Assembly: GCF_019317285.1 (NCBI RefSeq)
Contig: NZ_CP079218.1
Location: forward strand, 1,116,001-1,180,000
Length of the DNA stretch: 64,000 bases
Reading direction: 5' to 3'
DNA from: Pedobacter sp. D749
Lineage (GTDB): Bacteria; Bacteroidota; Bacteroidia; Sphingobacteriales; Sphingobacteriaceae
Shown: positions 9,010-18,252 of the stretch, one piece after another
How the letters are laid out: each line of letters opens with the position of its first letter
Numbering within the stretch: position 1 is the first letter of the stretch
Program-made: the position numbers and the translations under genes
Notes under the pieces: model-generated
The model's database searches: none
The model's input: only the letters and a program-made list of their open reading frames with translations
What the model was told of the DNA's origin: nothing

Positions 9010-9825
9010 ATGGATTTTTTGCATACAATTTTAGGTGATGATATACAGGCCGGATTATTAATTATTTTAAATTTAATTGTGATCGAAAGCTTGCTGTCGG
9101 TAGATAATGCTGCTGTTTTGGCAACGATGGTAATGGATCTGCCAAAATCGCAAAGAGAAAAGGCTTTAAAATACGGCATTATCGGTGCTTATGTTTTCAG
9201 GGGTATTTGTTTATTCCTGGCAGCATGGTTGGTTAAAATCTGGTGGTTAAAACCACTTGGTGGTTTATACCTGTTATACCTTGCTTTCGATTATTTTAGA
9301 AAAAAGAACAGTAAAAAGAATGAGGAAGAAGAGGAAGTAGATAAAAGCAAAAGCTGGATTTATAAATCGACTGTTGGTTTAGTGGGTACTTTTTGGGCTA
9401 CAGTTGCTTTGGTAGAAGTAATGGATTTAGCCTTCTCTATTGATAATGTTTTTGCTGCAGTGGCTTTTACCGATCATATCTGGTTAATTTATATCGGCGT
9501 TTTTATCGGGATTTTGGCCATGCGTTTTGTGGCGCAGGCTTTTGTAAAACTGATGGAGAAATTCACCTTTTTAGAAACAGTGGCCTTTATCGTAATTGGT
9601 GTTTTGGGTATTAAACTTACCTCTTCATTATTTACGCATTTTTATCCCGAGTCGCCAATTTCTCATGTTATTGAAGGAGAAAAAACAGATCTTTTTGTTT
9701 CTGTTTTTACCGTAGCGATTTTCATTATACCTGTATTAACCTCTCTTTTGTTCAACTATCCTAAAAAACACAAAAGCGACATTGTTATTTCTGAAGAAGC
9801 CGGAGAAGTATTGGATAAGTCTTAA
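9010..9825 (+). CDS. terC: TerC-family membrane protein
   Basis: 271 residues with about seven to nine hydrophobic helices. The two acidic membrane motifs of TerC are present: LIVIESLLSVDNAAVLATM near residue 20 and VMDLAFSIDNVFAAVAF near residue 140. A charged cytoplasmic loop (KKNSKKNEEEEEVDKSK) lies between them. TerC/Alx proteins are linked to metal (Mn) homeostasis and tellurite or phage-linked stress resistance. It heads the Ter gene cluster that continues to 14720, which supports the assignment. Confidence 0.92.
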   Translation: MDFLHTILGDDIQAGLLIILNLIVIESLLSVDNAAVLATMVMDLPKSQREKALKYGIIGAYVFRGICLFLAAWLVKIWWLKPLGGLYLLYLAFDYFRKKNSKKNEEEEEVDKSKSWIYKSTVGLVGTFWATVALVEVMDLAFSIDNVFAAVAFTDHIWLIYIGVFIGILAMRFVAQAFVKLMEKFTFLETVAFIVIGVLGIKLTSSLFTHFYPESPISHVIEGEKTDLFVSVFTVAIFIIPVLTSLLFNYPKKHKSDIVISEEAGEVLDKS

Positions 9826-9921
9826 AGCTTATCTGTCATAAATCTTACAATCAACCGTTTCTGATTATACAACCAAATTTGTAATATTAGAATCTATTAA
9901 CAGATTAGTAAACAAGGTGCA

Positions 9922-10626
9922 ATGGCTTTTTACAAACATTACTCATTCGATCTTTGGTTAACGTTGATTAAATCTAATCCAACTTACAAGCAGGAACGGG
10001 TACAGTATTTTTTTAGGAATTTTAATGGCAAGCATAAAAGCATTGATGAAATTGCCATCACTTTCCGTCAGGTAGATTTAATGGTAAACGCCATTAATGA
10101 AAAAGCCGGTAAAAATGTTGATGCTGAAGAAATGTATTTAATGATCATCAGTATGATCAATGATTACGATTTCAACTTTAATGATGTAGATCTTAAAGTA
10201 CTCGATCATGACATGGAGCAGATCGTATTTGATCATATGCCAAAGCTTTACTGTGGTGATTGTTTGGATGTACTGGCAAAAATTAAAGAATCGGGCAAAA
10301 GCTCTACCAATATATTGAGTAACACGGGTTTTATTAAAGGTAAGACCTTAAAAAAAGTAATTGAACATTTAGGTATTGGTAAGTTTATCGATTTTCAGCT
10401 TTATTCTGATGAAGTGCGTATGTCGAAACCCAGTGCAGGTTTTTTTCAGTTGATGTTAGACCGCATCGACAGAACAAAACACCCCGGATTATTGTTAACA
10501 GATGTCATCCATGTTGGAGACAACCCGCATGCTGATGTTCGCGGAGCAGAAGCAATGGGGATTAATAGTATGCTGATCAATTCAAACAATTTATCTATCT
10601 CAAACCTACTCTATGATACCGTATAA
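9922..10626 (+). CDS. HAD-superfamily protein of the Ter cluster
   Basis: 234 residues of HAD fold. Motif I is FDLWLTL near residue 9, so the usual second aspartate of DxD is a tryptophan. Motif II is ILSNTG, motif III lysine is in RMSKPSAGFF, and motif IV is HVGDNPHADVRGA. The nucleophile and metal-binding aspartates remain, so a hydrolase or transferase is possible, but ordinary phosphatase acid-base chemistry would be altered. The next gene overlaps its end by 14 bp, implying translational coupling with the phosphoribosyltransferase. Both resemble the biosynthetic module reported for Ter systems. Confidence 0.85.
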   Translation: MAFYKHYSFDLWLTLIKSNPTYKQERVQYFFRNFNGKHKSIDEIAITFRQVDLMVNAINEKAGKNVDAEEMYLMIISMINDYDFNFNDVDLKVLDHDMEQIVFDHMPKLYCGDCLDVLAKIKESGKSSTNILSNTGFIKGKTLKKVIEHLGIGKFIDFQLYSDEVRMSKPSAGFFQLMLDRIDRTKHPGLLLTDVIHVGDNPHADVRGAEAMGINSMLINSNNLSISNLLYDTV

Positions 10627-11449
10627 TTTCTCACTCCATAAAATAGACAATACAGTCGATTTTGGCTTTAGTGCCGACGATTACAGTCGCTTTAAGTTTG
10701 GCGATGACCTTGTTGCCAGATCTTTTGGGAAAGACCTCGCTGATGGTTTTATCAGGTATTACCTGGCCGATAATCTAATCACTGGTCAGATTGTGGTCAT
10801 TTCCAGTCCTTATAGTTTTATTCCTACGGCAACTTTTGCCATGAAAAACTATTTCGTTTGCCAACTTAACCGTTGGCTGGTCGAAAATGGTGGTTTAGCA
10901 GTACAGGAAACCAAAGTGCACAGAACCATTACCTACAAAGAAGATTACGGCGAACTAAGTGCTGAAGAACGACTTTCGCTAATCGGAAACGATTCGTTTC
11001 ATATCGATAAAGATTTTCTGGTGGGTAAAACCCTTTTGTTTCTGGATGATATCAGGATTACCGGAAGCCATGAACGGATGATCTTAAAAATGGCAAAAGA
11101 ATATGGTTTAAAAAACGAAATGCATATGCTTTATTTTGCCGAACTCGTCAATAAGAATATCCATCCCAACGTAGAGAACTTTCTGAATTACCATCAGATC
11201 AAATCTATTTTCGACCTGGAAGAAATTATCGATGGTGGCAATTTCACATTCAATACCCGTATTGTGAAATACATTTTAAATAGTACCTCGAGCAGTTTTA
11301 CCATTTTTTTAGAACGCCGGAGTACCGATTTTATCAACCAGCTTTACGATTTATCTCTGGGGAATAATTATCATACTATAGAGGCGTATTCCAAAAACTT
11401 ACATCTTATAAAAGACTATATCAAAAACAACAATTATAAATTAATTTAA
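10613..11449 (+). CDS. Phosphoribosyltransferase-like protein of the Ter cluster
   Basis: 278 residues. The segment GKTLLFLDDIRITGSHERM (about residues 138-157) is a PRPP-binding loop of type I phosphoribosyltransferases, with paired aspartates followed by TG. An upstream strand with ISSPYSFIPTAT may form the pyrophosphate loop. The C-terminal third has no recognised domain. It overlaps the HAD gene by 14 bp and precedes terD by 2 bp. Ter-linked PRTases are proposed to make a nucleoside-like metabolite; that role is inference here. Confidence 0.8.
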   Translation: MIPYNFSLHKIDNTVDFGFSADDYSRFKFGDDLVARSFGKDLADGFIRYYLADNLITGQIVVISSPYSFIPTATFAMKNYFVCQLNRWLVENGGLAVQETKVHRTITYKEDYGELSAEERLSLIGNDSFHIDKDFLVGKTLLFLDDIRITGSHERMILKMAKEYGLKNEMHMLYFAELVNKNIHPNVENFLNYHQIKSIFDLEEIIDGGNFTFNTRIVKYILNSTSSSFTIFLERRSTDFINQLYDLSLGNNYHTIEAYSKNLHLIKDYIKNNNYKLI

Positions 11450-11451
11450 AT

Positions 11452-12006
11452 ATGGCTATTAATTTGCAAAAGGGGCAAAGAGAAAATATCGATGCTCCTA
11501 AATTTACAATAGGTTTAGGTTGGGATACCAACAGCTCTTCGACCGGTTCTGCATTCGATTTAGATGCTTCAATTTTTTTACTAAACGATCAGAAAAAATT
11601 AATTTCAGACGAAAACTTTGTATTCTATAATAATTTGGTTTCTCCGGATGGTTCCGTAGAACATACAGGTGATAACTTAACCGGCGATGGCGATGGCGAC
11701 GATGAGCAGATTAAAATTGATTTAACCAAAGCTGATGCTAAAGTAAGCGAGATCTGTATTGTGGTAACCATTCACGATGCTGACAACAGAAGACAGAATT
11801 TTGGCCAGGTTAGAAATTCTTTCATCCGTATTTTTGATGCGGTAACCAATGAGGTGGTCTTAAAATATGAATTAGAAGAAGACTTCTCTATTGAAACAGC
11901 CGTAGAATTCGGAAGGATTTACAAACGCGAAGGCAAATGGAAATTTGAAGCCGTTGGCGTAGGAATGAAAGGTGGTTTACAAGATTATTTAAACAAATAT
12001 CAATAA
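11452..12006 (+). CDS. terD: TerD-family calcium-binding stress protein (copy 1)
   Basis: 184 residues, cytoplasmic. It starts with MAINLQKGQRENI and has the TerD core: FDLDASIFLL, then HTGDNLTGDGDGDDEQIKIDL, whose clustered aspartates bind calcium. The C-terminus has FGRIYKREGKWKFEAVGVG. TerD proteins are thought to form Ca-dependent assemblies near the membrane with TerC. A second terD follows after 4 bp; the two share the start and fold but differ clearly, so the duplication is old. Confidence 0.93.
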   Translation: MAINLQKGQRENIDAPKFTIGLGWDTNSSSTGSAFDLDASIFLLNDQKKLISDENFVFYNNLVSPDGSVEHTGDNLTGDGDGDDEQIKIDLTKADAKVSEICIVVTIHDADNRRQNFGQVRNSFIRIFDAVTNEVVLKYELEEDFSIETAVEFGRIYKREGKWKFEAVGVGMKGGLQDYLNKYQ

Positions 12007-12010
12007 TATT

Positions 12011-12625
12011 ATGGCAATCAATCTTCAAAAAGGACAGCGCATCAGTCTTGAAAAAAGCAACGGCAGCAAACTTCAGAATGTTTGTGTAGGTATTAACTGG
12101 GGTGCTATTGAAAAGAAAGGCCTTTTCGGTTTCGGATCTTCGAAAGAAGCGGTAGATTTAGATGGAAGCTGCGCATTATACAATGAAAACAAACAACTTT
12201 TAGAGGTAGTTTATTTCGGTAACCTAAAATCTAAAAACGGTTCTGTAAAACACAGCGGCGACGATTTAACTGGCGATATGGGTGGCGATGATGGTTTAGA
12301 TAATGAGATCATTACTCTTGATTTTTCACAGCTGGATGCTAATGTAAATTATGTTGCCTTTGTTTTGAACAGCTTTAGAGGTCATGATTTTGGTACCATT
12401 CCTTTTGCTTCCATCCGCATTTATGAAGGCACAACGAAACGTGTTAATGAGGTTTTTGCTAAATTCGATATTGCTAACGGAGCAAATTTTGCAGGTCACG
12501 TATCAATGGTGATGGGTGTTTTTTACAAGAAAAACGGTGAATGGAAATTTAATGCCATTGGCGAACCAACCAAAGATAAAAAACTGGAAGATACCGTTAA
12601 AACTGTCAATCAAAACTATTTATAA
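12011..12625 (+). CDS. terD: TerD-family calcium-binding stress protein (copy 2)
   Basis: 204 residues, starting MAINLQKGQRISLEKSNG. The core has VDLDGSCALYNENK and HSGDDLTGDMGGDDGLDNEI, with the acidic Ca-binding cluster, and ends with VFYKKNGEWKFNAIGEP. It has an extra glycine-rich insert (KKGLFGFGSSKEA) not found in copy 1. It lies between copy 1 and telA in one tight operon, as is common in Ter clusters. Confidence 0.93.
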   Translation: MAINLQKGQRISLEKSNGSKLQNVCVGINWGAIEKKGLFGFGSSKEAVDLDGSCALYNENKQLLEVVYFGNLKSKNGSVKHSGDDLTGDMGGDDGLDNEIITLDFSQLDANVNYVAFVLNSFRGHDFGTIPFASIRIYEGTTKRVNEVFAKFDIANGANFAGHVSMVMGVFYKKNGEWKFNAIGEPTKDKKLEDTVKTVNQNYL

Positions 12626-12652
12626 GCCGTAAAGCTGGTAATTAATCAAACT

Positions 12653-13750
12653 ATGGAAACCAACCCAAACGTTACCCAAGCCCTTACTCCGGTTAAACTG
12701 GACAAAGACGGAAATGTTGACCTCGAAAAAATAACAACCGAGGAAACGCTTAAATACAATGAAATTGGAAAATCGTTAGAGCCATCAGATGTAAATTCGA
12801 TCCTGAATTACGGAAGCGATGCCCAAAATTCAATGGAGAAATACAGTAACGAGTTTTTATCGTCTGTACGTACCTACAATAGTGGCGAAGTTGGCGGTTT
12901 AATTAACGAATTGTTAACCGAATTGAATTATATTGATGTTTCTGAATTGGAACAGAGCGGCTTTAAGAGTTTCATCTCTAAAATCCCGTTCTTAAAAAGT
13001 TTAGTAGTTGACGTGAAGAAACTTTTTCAGAAATATGATGTGGTGGTAAATAATATAGATAAAATTACCAACAAGATTAAAGCTGGAAGGTTAAATTCAA
13101 TTAAAGATAACAGTTCGCTGCAAACCATGTTCGATAGCAATGTTGGTTACATCCACCAGATGGAAGAACTGATTATCGCTGGTCAACTAAAATACAACGA
13201 ATTGAATATTAAACTGGCCGAAATGGAAGGCAGGCCGGCAGATTACCAGGACTATGAAATCGCCGATTTAAGGGATTATATTAGCCGTTTGGATAAAAGG
13301 CTGGCTGATATGAAGATCGTGCGATTCATTATGTTGCAATCTTTGGCGCAGATCCGTGTGGTGCAGAACAATAATACTTCAATTGCAGAAAAAGCACAAT
13401 CGATTGTTTCTACCACTATTCCGGTTTGGAAAAATCAATTAACCATTGCTGTTGCATTACAAAGGCAAAAGGCCAATGTAGAGATGCAGAAGAAAATTTC
13501 GGATACCACCAATACCATTTTGCAGAAAAACGCAGAGATGCTGAAACAAAACAGTATTGATGTAGCCAGGGAGAATGAAAAAACAGTAGTATCTTTGGAA
13601 ACCCTAAAACGAACCACTTCATCGTTGATTGAAACGCTTAATGAGGTGAAACAGATTCATGAAGCAGGTGCACAAAGCAGGCGTGTGTTAGATGGCGAAC
13701 TTAAAACTTTGGAAACAGAGTTGAAAAAGAACGTTACGAGGGTGAGTTAA
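12653..13750 (+). CDS. telA: Toxic-anion-resistance protein, TelA/KlaA family
   Basis: 365 residues, largely helical and coiled coil. Family-typical pieces include IPFLKSLVVDVKKLFQKY and QSLAQIRVVQNNNTSIAEKAQSI, followed by TIPVWKNQLTIAVALQRQK near residue 260. TelA proteins go with TerC/TerD in tellurite and general stress loci and are thought to associate with membranes; the biochemical activity is unknown. It lies 27 bp after terD copy 2 and 7 bp before the next gene, inside the operon. Confidence 0.92.
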   Translation: METNPNVTQALTPVKLDKDGNVDLEKITTEETLKYNEIGKSLEPSDVNSILNYGSDAQNSMEKYSNEFLSSVRTYNSGEVGGLINELLTELNYIDVSELEQSGFKSFISKIPFLKSLVVDVKKLFQKYDVVVNNIDKITNKIKAGRLNSIKDNSSLQTMFDSNVGYIHQMEELIIAGQLKYNELNIKLAEMEGRPADYQDYEIADLRDYISRLDKRLADMKIVRFIMLQSLAQIRVVQNNNTSIAEKAQSIVSTTIPVWKNQLTIAVALQRQKANVEMQKKISDTTNTILQKNAEMLKQNSIDVARENEKTVVSLETLKRTTSSLIETLNEVKQIHEAGAQSRRVLDGELKTLETELKKNVTRVS

Positions 13751-13757
13751 TAAAAAT

Positions 13758-14720
13758 ATGGATGAATACCGTTTAAATATTCTCAAAAAATCAAGCGCAG
13801 AGATCAACCGTTTACAGTTGCTCTCTGTGTTTTTTGATGATGAGGTGATTTATAAAATTTACTTACGTAGTCAGGTTATTCATCAGCTTTTTGCTAATAA
13901 TGAAGAGCTGGAGATCGAAAAATTAGATCTTTTCCATCTTCAATTTACCGATAGTGTAGTTGAACTGCTCAAAAAGATTAAAAAGAGCAATGAGAAAAAT
14001 GTATCGCTCATTTACGATGAAATTGACCTGAACGAAGAACTGATCGATCGGATGGCAAATACGCTCGTTGATCAGAAAAGTTTTCAGCAGGATAAACAGA
14101 AACAGTCACTTAAAATTAATTTATCGCTACGGAAGCTGTTTAGTGTATTGTCTGAGCTCAGTTCCGATTTCCCATTTTCTAAAAATATCAACGTTTTTAG
14201 TTCTAAATACGCCAACGATTTTTATTTCGATCTCACTACGGATCAATTTGCCAAACTAATTGATTTTCAGGATAAACAATTATATACCAATGTGTATGCA
14301 ACCATCGAGAAAAAACTGATGGGTAAATTGTGTAAATACGATTTTCGGACTGAGTTTTACATCGGCTTAAAATCAGGTGAACTGGTTATAGAAGTCTATA
14401 AGTTTTTAGATATTGACAATTATTACCTGTTTTTCCCAAGCAGAAACCTGTTTTTATTCTGCGATTTAACCATTTTGAAAGATTTGGATATGTCTAATAA
14501 TCTTTCGGAACGCGAACGGATTGTACAGGAACTGCAATATAAAAACGATAAACTGAAAAGTAACGCTGCGGTTTTAAAAACAGCAATTCCACACGAGGTT
14601 GTTAATTTATTAGAAGATAGTTACCATAAAATATCTGATATTAATTTCCTGAACCACCTCAATAATTTCGATGTGCAATCGAATATTTTGAAGACGATGC
14701 TGAAGACGGACTTGTTTTAG
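13758..14720 (+). CDS. Hypothetical protein at the end of the Ter operon
   Basis: 320 residues, hydrophilic, no signal peptide or membrane span. It is mainly helical with a central mixed region (about 150-240, containing YANDFYFDLTTDQFAKLIDF and FYIGLKSGELVIEVYKF). A likely coiled coil lies near residues 250-275 (SERERIVQELQYKNDKLKS). I do not recognise a family. The start is 7 bp after telA, so it is very likely a partner of TelA. A weak hairpin follows the stop codon. Confidence 0.7.
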   Translation: MDEYRLNILKKSSAEINRLQLLSVFFDDEVIYKIYLRSQVIHQLFANNEELEIEKLDLFHLQFTDSVVELLKKIKKSNEKNVSLIYDEIDLNEELIDRMANTLVDQKSFQQDKQKQSLKINLSLRKLFSVLSELSSDFPFSKNINVFSSKYANDFYFDLTTDQFAKLIDFQDKQLYTNVYATIEKKLMGKLCKYDFRTEFYIGLKSGELVIEVYKFLDIDNYYLFFPSRNLFLFCDLTILKDLDMSNNLSERERIVQELQYKNDKLKSNAAVLKTAIPHEVVNLLEDSYHKISDINFLNHLNNFDVQSNILKTMLKTDLF

Positions 14721-14797
14721 GTTGGTTTTTACCACCTAAGACATTTGAGCGCAGCTTAGAAGTGTCTTGTCGATCAATTATCACTATCGCAAGAAAT

Positions 14798-14864
14798 CGT
14801 CATTGCGAGGAGGAACGACGAAGCAATCTTACAACGCTGGGCTGAAAAAGCCTTCTCGCAATGA
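14798..14864. repeat. Dispersed inverted repeat CGTCATTGCGAGG (copy A)
   Basis: The element begins CGTCATTGCGAGGAGGAACG and ends with the near-inverse of the start, TTCTCGCAATGA. Related copies lie at 24659-24754, 34476-34540 and 63225-63351. It is a non-coding hairpin family placed between convergent genes. Confidence 0.7.
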
Positions 14865-14887
14865 AGATCTTATGATAGAAATTATTA

Positions 14888-15751
14888 CTACCGCGTCAAC
14901 ACCGCCAATTTATGCTTAAACAGATCAATTGTTCTGCTCCAGGCCAGTTTTGCGGCAGCTTCGTTATATCTGGTAGGTGAGGTATTATTGTTAAAGGCAT
15001 GGTTTACACCATCATAAATGTAAATTTTGTAATCAATTTTATTTTCTTTTAAAGCCTGCTCATAAGTTGGAATTCCGGCATTAATGCGTTCATCCAGGCC
15101 GCCATAATGCAGCATTAAACTCGCTTTAATTTTAGGAACATCTGCTGCATTGGCCTGTGCGCCATAATATGCTACAGCCGCCTGCAATTTCGGATCGTTA
15201 ACCGCTAATTTATTGGCCATTCCACCGCCCCAGCAAAAGCCCACACAGCCTACTTTACCATTGCCGTCTTTTCTGTTGCATAAATACTCCAGGCCTTTTA
15301 AATAATTCTGTAAGTTTTTTTCAGGATCTAATTTACCGATCAACTCGCGTCCCTTATCTTCATCTGCCGGTGTTCCGCCAAGTGGAGAAAGCGCATCAAC
15401 ACCAAGCGCCAGGAAACCTTCGGCGGCAACACGTTTGGTTACATCAATAATATGTGGATTTAAACCTCTGTTTTCATGAATTACCAGTACACAGCCTAAG
15501 TTCTTTTTGCCTTTTGGTTTGGCCAGTACAGCTTTCATTTCACCATCAACACCAGCGTAAGTAATATTTTCAACATCGATATCATCACTGTTAAAATCTG
15601 CTGCAGCGGCATAGTTATTCTCCAGCATCGGCAGAATAGTCATGGCTAATGCGGTGCTGCCCGCCAGGATAGCCAGCTTTCTCATAAAATCTTTTCTGCT
15701 AACCTGACTGTGGGTATACTCATCGTACAGGTTGATTATTTTCTGATCCAT
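14888..15751 (-). CDS. Dienelactone hydrolase family protein
   Basis: 287 residues. The alpha/beta-hydrolase core shows a cysteine nucleophile in CVGFCWGGG (about residue 170), an aspartate in HYGGLDERINAG and a histidine in GVNHAFNN: the Cys-Asp-His triad of dienelactone hydrolases. The first 50 residues carry SRKDFMRKLAILAG and a hydrophobic stretch, which resembles an export signal, perhaps Tat-like but without a clean RR pair. The substrate is unknown. It is convergent with the Ter operon. Confidence 0.87.
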   Translation of the reverse strand: MDQKIINLYDEYTHSQVSRKDFMRKLAILAGSTALAMTILPMLENNYAAAADFNSDDIDVENITYAGVDGEMKAVLAKPKGKKNLGCVLVIHENRGLNPHIIDVTKRVAAEGFLALGVDALSPLGGTPADEDKGRELIGKLDPEKNLQNYLKGLEYLCNRKDGNGKVGCVGFCWGGGMANKLAVNDPKLQAAVAYYGAQANAADVPKIKASLMLHYGGLDERINAGIPTYEQALKENKIDYKIYIYDGVNHAFNNNTSPTRYNEAAAKLAWSRTIDLFKHKLAVLTR

Positions 15752-15813
15752 CTTATTGATTTTGAATTAATATACAATATAAAAAAGGATGGCGAGATTT
15801 TTGGCAGCATTAC

Positions 15814-16818
15814 TTAAAAGTTACAATACATTTCTTCCCATTTTTTAATCAGCGTTATACGGTGTTTTGTATAACGAGGAGTTAAAAAAGTATTCGACCA
15901 ATCATCGTAATTGTCATAAAAGAACTTCAAAAAGAAAATATGAAAGGTAATCCCCAGATAAGGAATGGCTTTTAATTCATCATCAGTTAAGGTGCGTACT
16001 TTTTGATAGGCATTTAGAAAGGTTTCGAAATCCTTTTCAGCTTGTTCTTTAGAGATTAGATTATTGAGCTGATGGAAGAAATAATGGTTAAGGAAAGTCA
16101 TTAAATCGTTAATCAGGTAACCTTCGCCTGCAAAATCGAAATCAAAGAAGGTAATTTTTCCCTGCTCATCAAAATGGAAATTCTTTGGAAGAAAATCGTA
16201 ATGGCAATAACCATAACTGAACTTTGAAGTATCAAATTCGTCGAACTTTTTAACGACTTTATCGGCAATGTTGGTCAGATATTCAAATTCCTCTTGCATT
16301 TCTATGAAATGAGGTTTTAAGTCGCGCAAAGGCTCAAATAAAGTCGTTTCGAAGTTGAATATTGGTCTTGCGTTATTCAGTTTAATAGAAGATGTGCTTT
16401 GGTGTAAGGTGGCAATGTCTTGCCCCAATTGAATAAGCTGTACATTTTCCAGATCCAAAATCACTTTTCCTTCAGCAAAGGAAAACAGTACACCGTTTCT
16501 TATTCCTTCTATGGCATTAAACTGTTGTATTTGCTTCCCATTTTTATCAGTTATAGGGTAGGAAACTGAGTTTCCATTTGTCTTTAAAATATTAAGCAAT
16601 TCTACTTCAGCTTCAATTTCGTTGCGTTTACGGTGTGCATCGCGGTAAATTTTGAAGATATATTTCTGATTCTGATTTTTCAGGATATAAGTATCGCTTA
16701 CATTTCGGATGAGTAACCGGCATATTGTGGATGGATCTAACTGATAAGTTTCAATTAAATAAGCTTTTAAAGCAGCGGCTGATAAAGTGGAGTATTGGGC
16801 AGGGAAAATGGTTTGCAT
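15814..16818 (-). CDS. APH-family kinase (homoserine kinase type II-like)
   Basis: The chosen start gives 334 residues beginning MQTIFPAQYSTLSAAALKAY; an upstream in-frame start at 16872 would add 18 basic, hydrophobic residues that look unlike the family. The catalytic loop is YCHYDFLPKNFHF and the metal-binding part FFDFDFAGEGY, the aminoglycoside-phosphotransferase/choline-kinase pattern. KYIFKIYRD carries the ATP-contact lysine. The substrate is not known and could be a sugar, amino acid or antibiotic-like molecule. It is divergent from the 2OG oxygenase gene. Confidence 0.83.
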   Translation of the reverse strand: MQTIFPAQYSTLSAAALKAYLIETYQLDPSTICRLLIRNVSDTYILKNQNQKYIFKIYRDAHRKRNEIEAEVELLNILKTNGNSVSYPITDKNGKQIQQFNAIEGIRNGVLFSFAEGKVILDLENVQLIQLGQDIATLHQSTSSIKLNNARPIFNFETTLFEPLRDLKPHFIEMQEEFEYLTNIADKVVKKFDEFDTSKFSYGYCHYDFLPKNFHFDEQGKITFFDFDFAGEGYLINDLMTFLNHYFFHQLNNLISKEQAEKDFETFLNAYQKVRTLTDDELKAIPYLGITFHIFFLKFFYDNYDDWSNTFLTPRYTKHRITLIKKWEEMYCNF

Positions 16819-16928
16819 AAGTAGCGCTTTTAGGGTTTTAAATATAAATTTTAGAAATGACATCTTAGCCATTAATTAAGACTACCTTACCAACCTTAGG
16901 CATATCGTTTTAAGATTAATACAATCTG

Positions 16929-17522
16929 TTGAAAAAAATATTTGATTGCCTTATCGATAGTTTTATCGAGGATAAAGTGGGGATTGCCGAGAATTTTTTA
17001 AGTATTTCTTTAGCAGCACACCTTAAAGATAACCTGATCGGGTTATTTGAAAACAAAAAACTTTTAAACGCTGGCGTGGGTAATAATTTGGTTGTGAATC
17101 AGGATAAACTGATCAGAAGCGATGTCATTTACTGGTTAGACAAAAAGCATAACAACCAATACGAAAATGATTTTTTCGATCTGATGGACGAATTTGTTGC
17201 CTACTTAAACCGTAGCTGTTATACGGGCATTACTGGCTATGAGTTTCATTATACGCTTTACGAATCGGGCACATTTTATAAAAAACACATCGATCAGTTT
17301 CAGAACAATGGAAGCCGGCAATATTCGATGATTATGTATCTGAATAGCGATTGGAAAATAGAAGATGGGGGAGAGCTGCGCATTTACCATGTTGATGAGG
17401 AACAGAATATCTCGCCCAATAACGGTAAAAGTGTTTTCTTTAAAAGTTCAGACCTGGCACACGAGGTGTTGCTTACCCATAAACAAAGGATGAGTATTAC
17501 AGGCTGGTTAAAGATCGGTTAA
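16929..17522 (+). CDS. 2OG-Fe(II) oxygenase
   Basis: 197 residues. The motif HYTLYESGTFYKKHIDQF carries the first His and Asp iron ligands (HxD), DLAHEVLLTHKQRMSITGW carries the distal His and the Arg that binds 2-oxoglutarate, and EDGGELRIY lies between. This is a prolyl-4-hydroxylase-like dioxygenase. The only start compatible with full length is TTG at 16929: a stop lies at 16917-16919 and the next in-frame ATG would remove about 85 residues. The substrate is unknown. Confidence 0.85.
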   Translation: MKKIFDCLIDSFIEDKVGIAENFLSISLAAHLKDNLIGLFENKKLLNAGVGNNLVVNQDKLIRSDVIYWLDKKHNNQYENDFFDLMDEFVAYLNRSCYTGITGYEFHYTLYESGTFYKKHIDQFQNNGSRQYSMIMYLNSDWKIEDGGELRIYHVDEEQNISPNNGKSVFFKSSDLAHEVLLTHKQRMSITGWLKIG

Positions 17523-17523
17523 T

Positions 17524-18252
17524 TTAATCCTCAATATCGAGCAACTGTTTGATTACCCCTTTATAATTTTTACCAATAGGAACCTCCTGACCGTTTTTAA
17601 GCACAATGGTATTTCCCTCTAAATAATCGACGTATTTTTTGTTGAGAATAAAGGATTTATGAATTCTGACAAAATAATCGGTTGATAACTGATCTTCAAA
17701 ACTAGCCAATGTTCTGGGTGTTAGTAGAAAATTATCGTTTTTCCAGACTTTTACATAATTACCCAGGCTTTCCAGGTATTGTATTTCTTCGGTTTTTACC
17801 AGGATGTGTTTTTTGTCTGCTTTAATAGAGATTTGCCCATAGCTTTTGATCTCTGCTTTTTCGGTTTCAATAGGACCAGCAGTTTGTTTTTTGAGGTTAT
17901 AAAATTCCAGCGCCCTGTTAACGGCTTTTAAAAAACGATCGAATCGGAAGGGTTTTAAAAGGTAATCGCAAACGGCCAGATCAAAACTTTCTAAAGCGTA
18001 TTCTTCGTATGCCGAAGTAATAATAACAAGTGGTTGATGTTGCAACGTTCTTAAAAAATCCAGACCGTTTAGTTTTGGCATCCTGATATCTAAGAAAATT
18101 AAATCTATCTGTTGTTTACTCAAAAAATCCAGGGCTTCTGTAGCACGGTAGCAGTGGCCGGTAATTGAAATAAAAGGAATATCTTTTGCATACTCAGTAA
18201 TTACACCGTGTGCAAGAGGTTCATCATCTATTATTAAGTAACGTAAGCTCAT
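17524..18252 (-). CDS. LytTR-family response regulator
   Basis: 242 residues. A receiver domain (residues 1-120) has DDE at 9-11, the phosphoacceptor D55 in LIFLDIRMPKLNGLDF and K in LLKPFRFDRF. A LytTR DNA-binding domain follows (about 140-240), with LESLGNYVKVW and FVRIHKSFILN. Its start overlaps the stop of the kinase gene by 4 bp, so the pair is translationally coupled. Such pairs often control neighbouring transport genes; the ABC/peptidase genes downstream on the other strand are candidates. Confidence 0.93.
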   Translation of the reverse strand: MSLRYLIIDDEPLAHGVITEYAKDIPFISITGHCYRATEALDFLSKQQIDLIFLDIRMPKLNGLDFLRTLQHQPLVIITSAYEEYALESFDLAVCDYLLKPFRFDRFLKAVNRALEFYNLKKQTAGPIETEKAEIKSYGQISIKADKKHILVKTEEIQYLESLGNYVKVWKNDNFLLTPRTLASFEDQLSTDYFVRIHKSFILNKKYVDYLEGNTIVLKNGQEVPIGKNYKGVIKQLLDIED

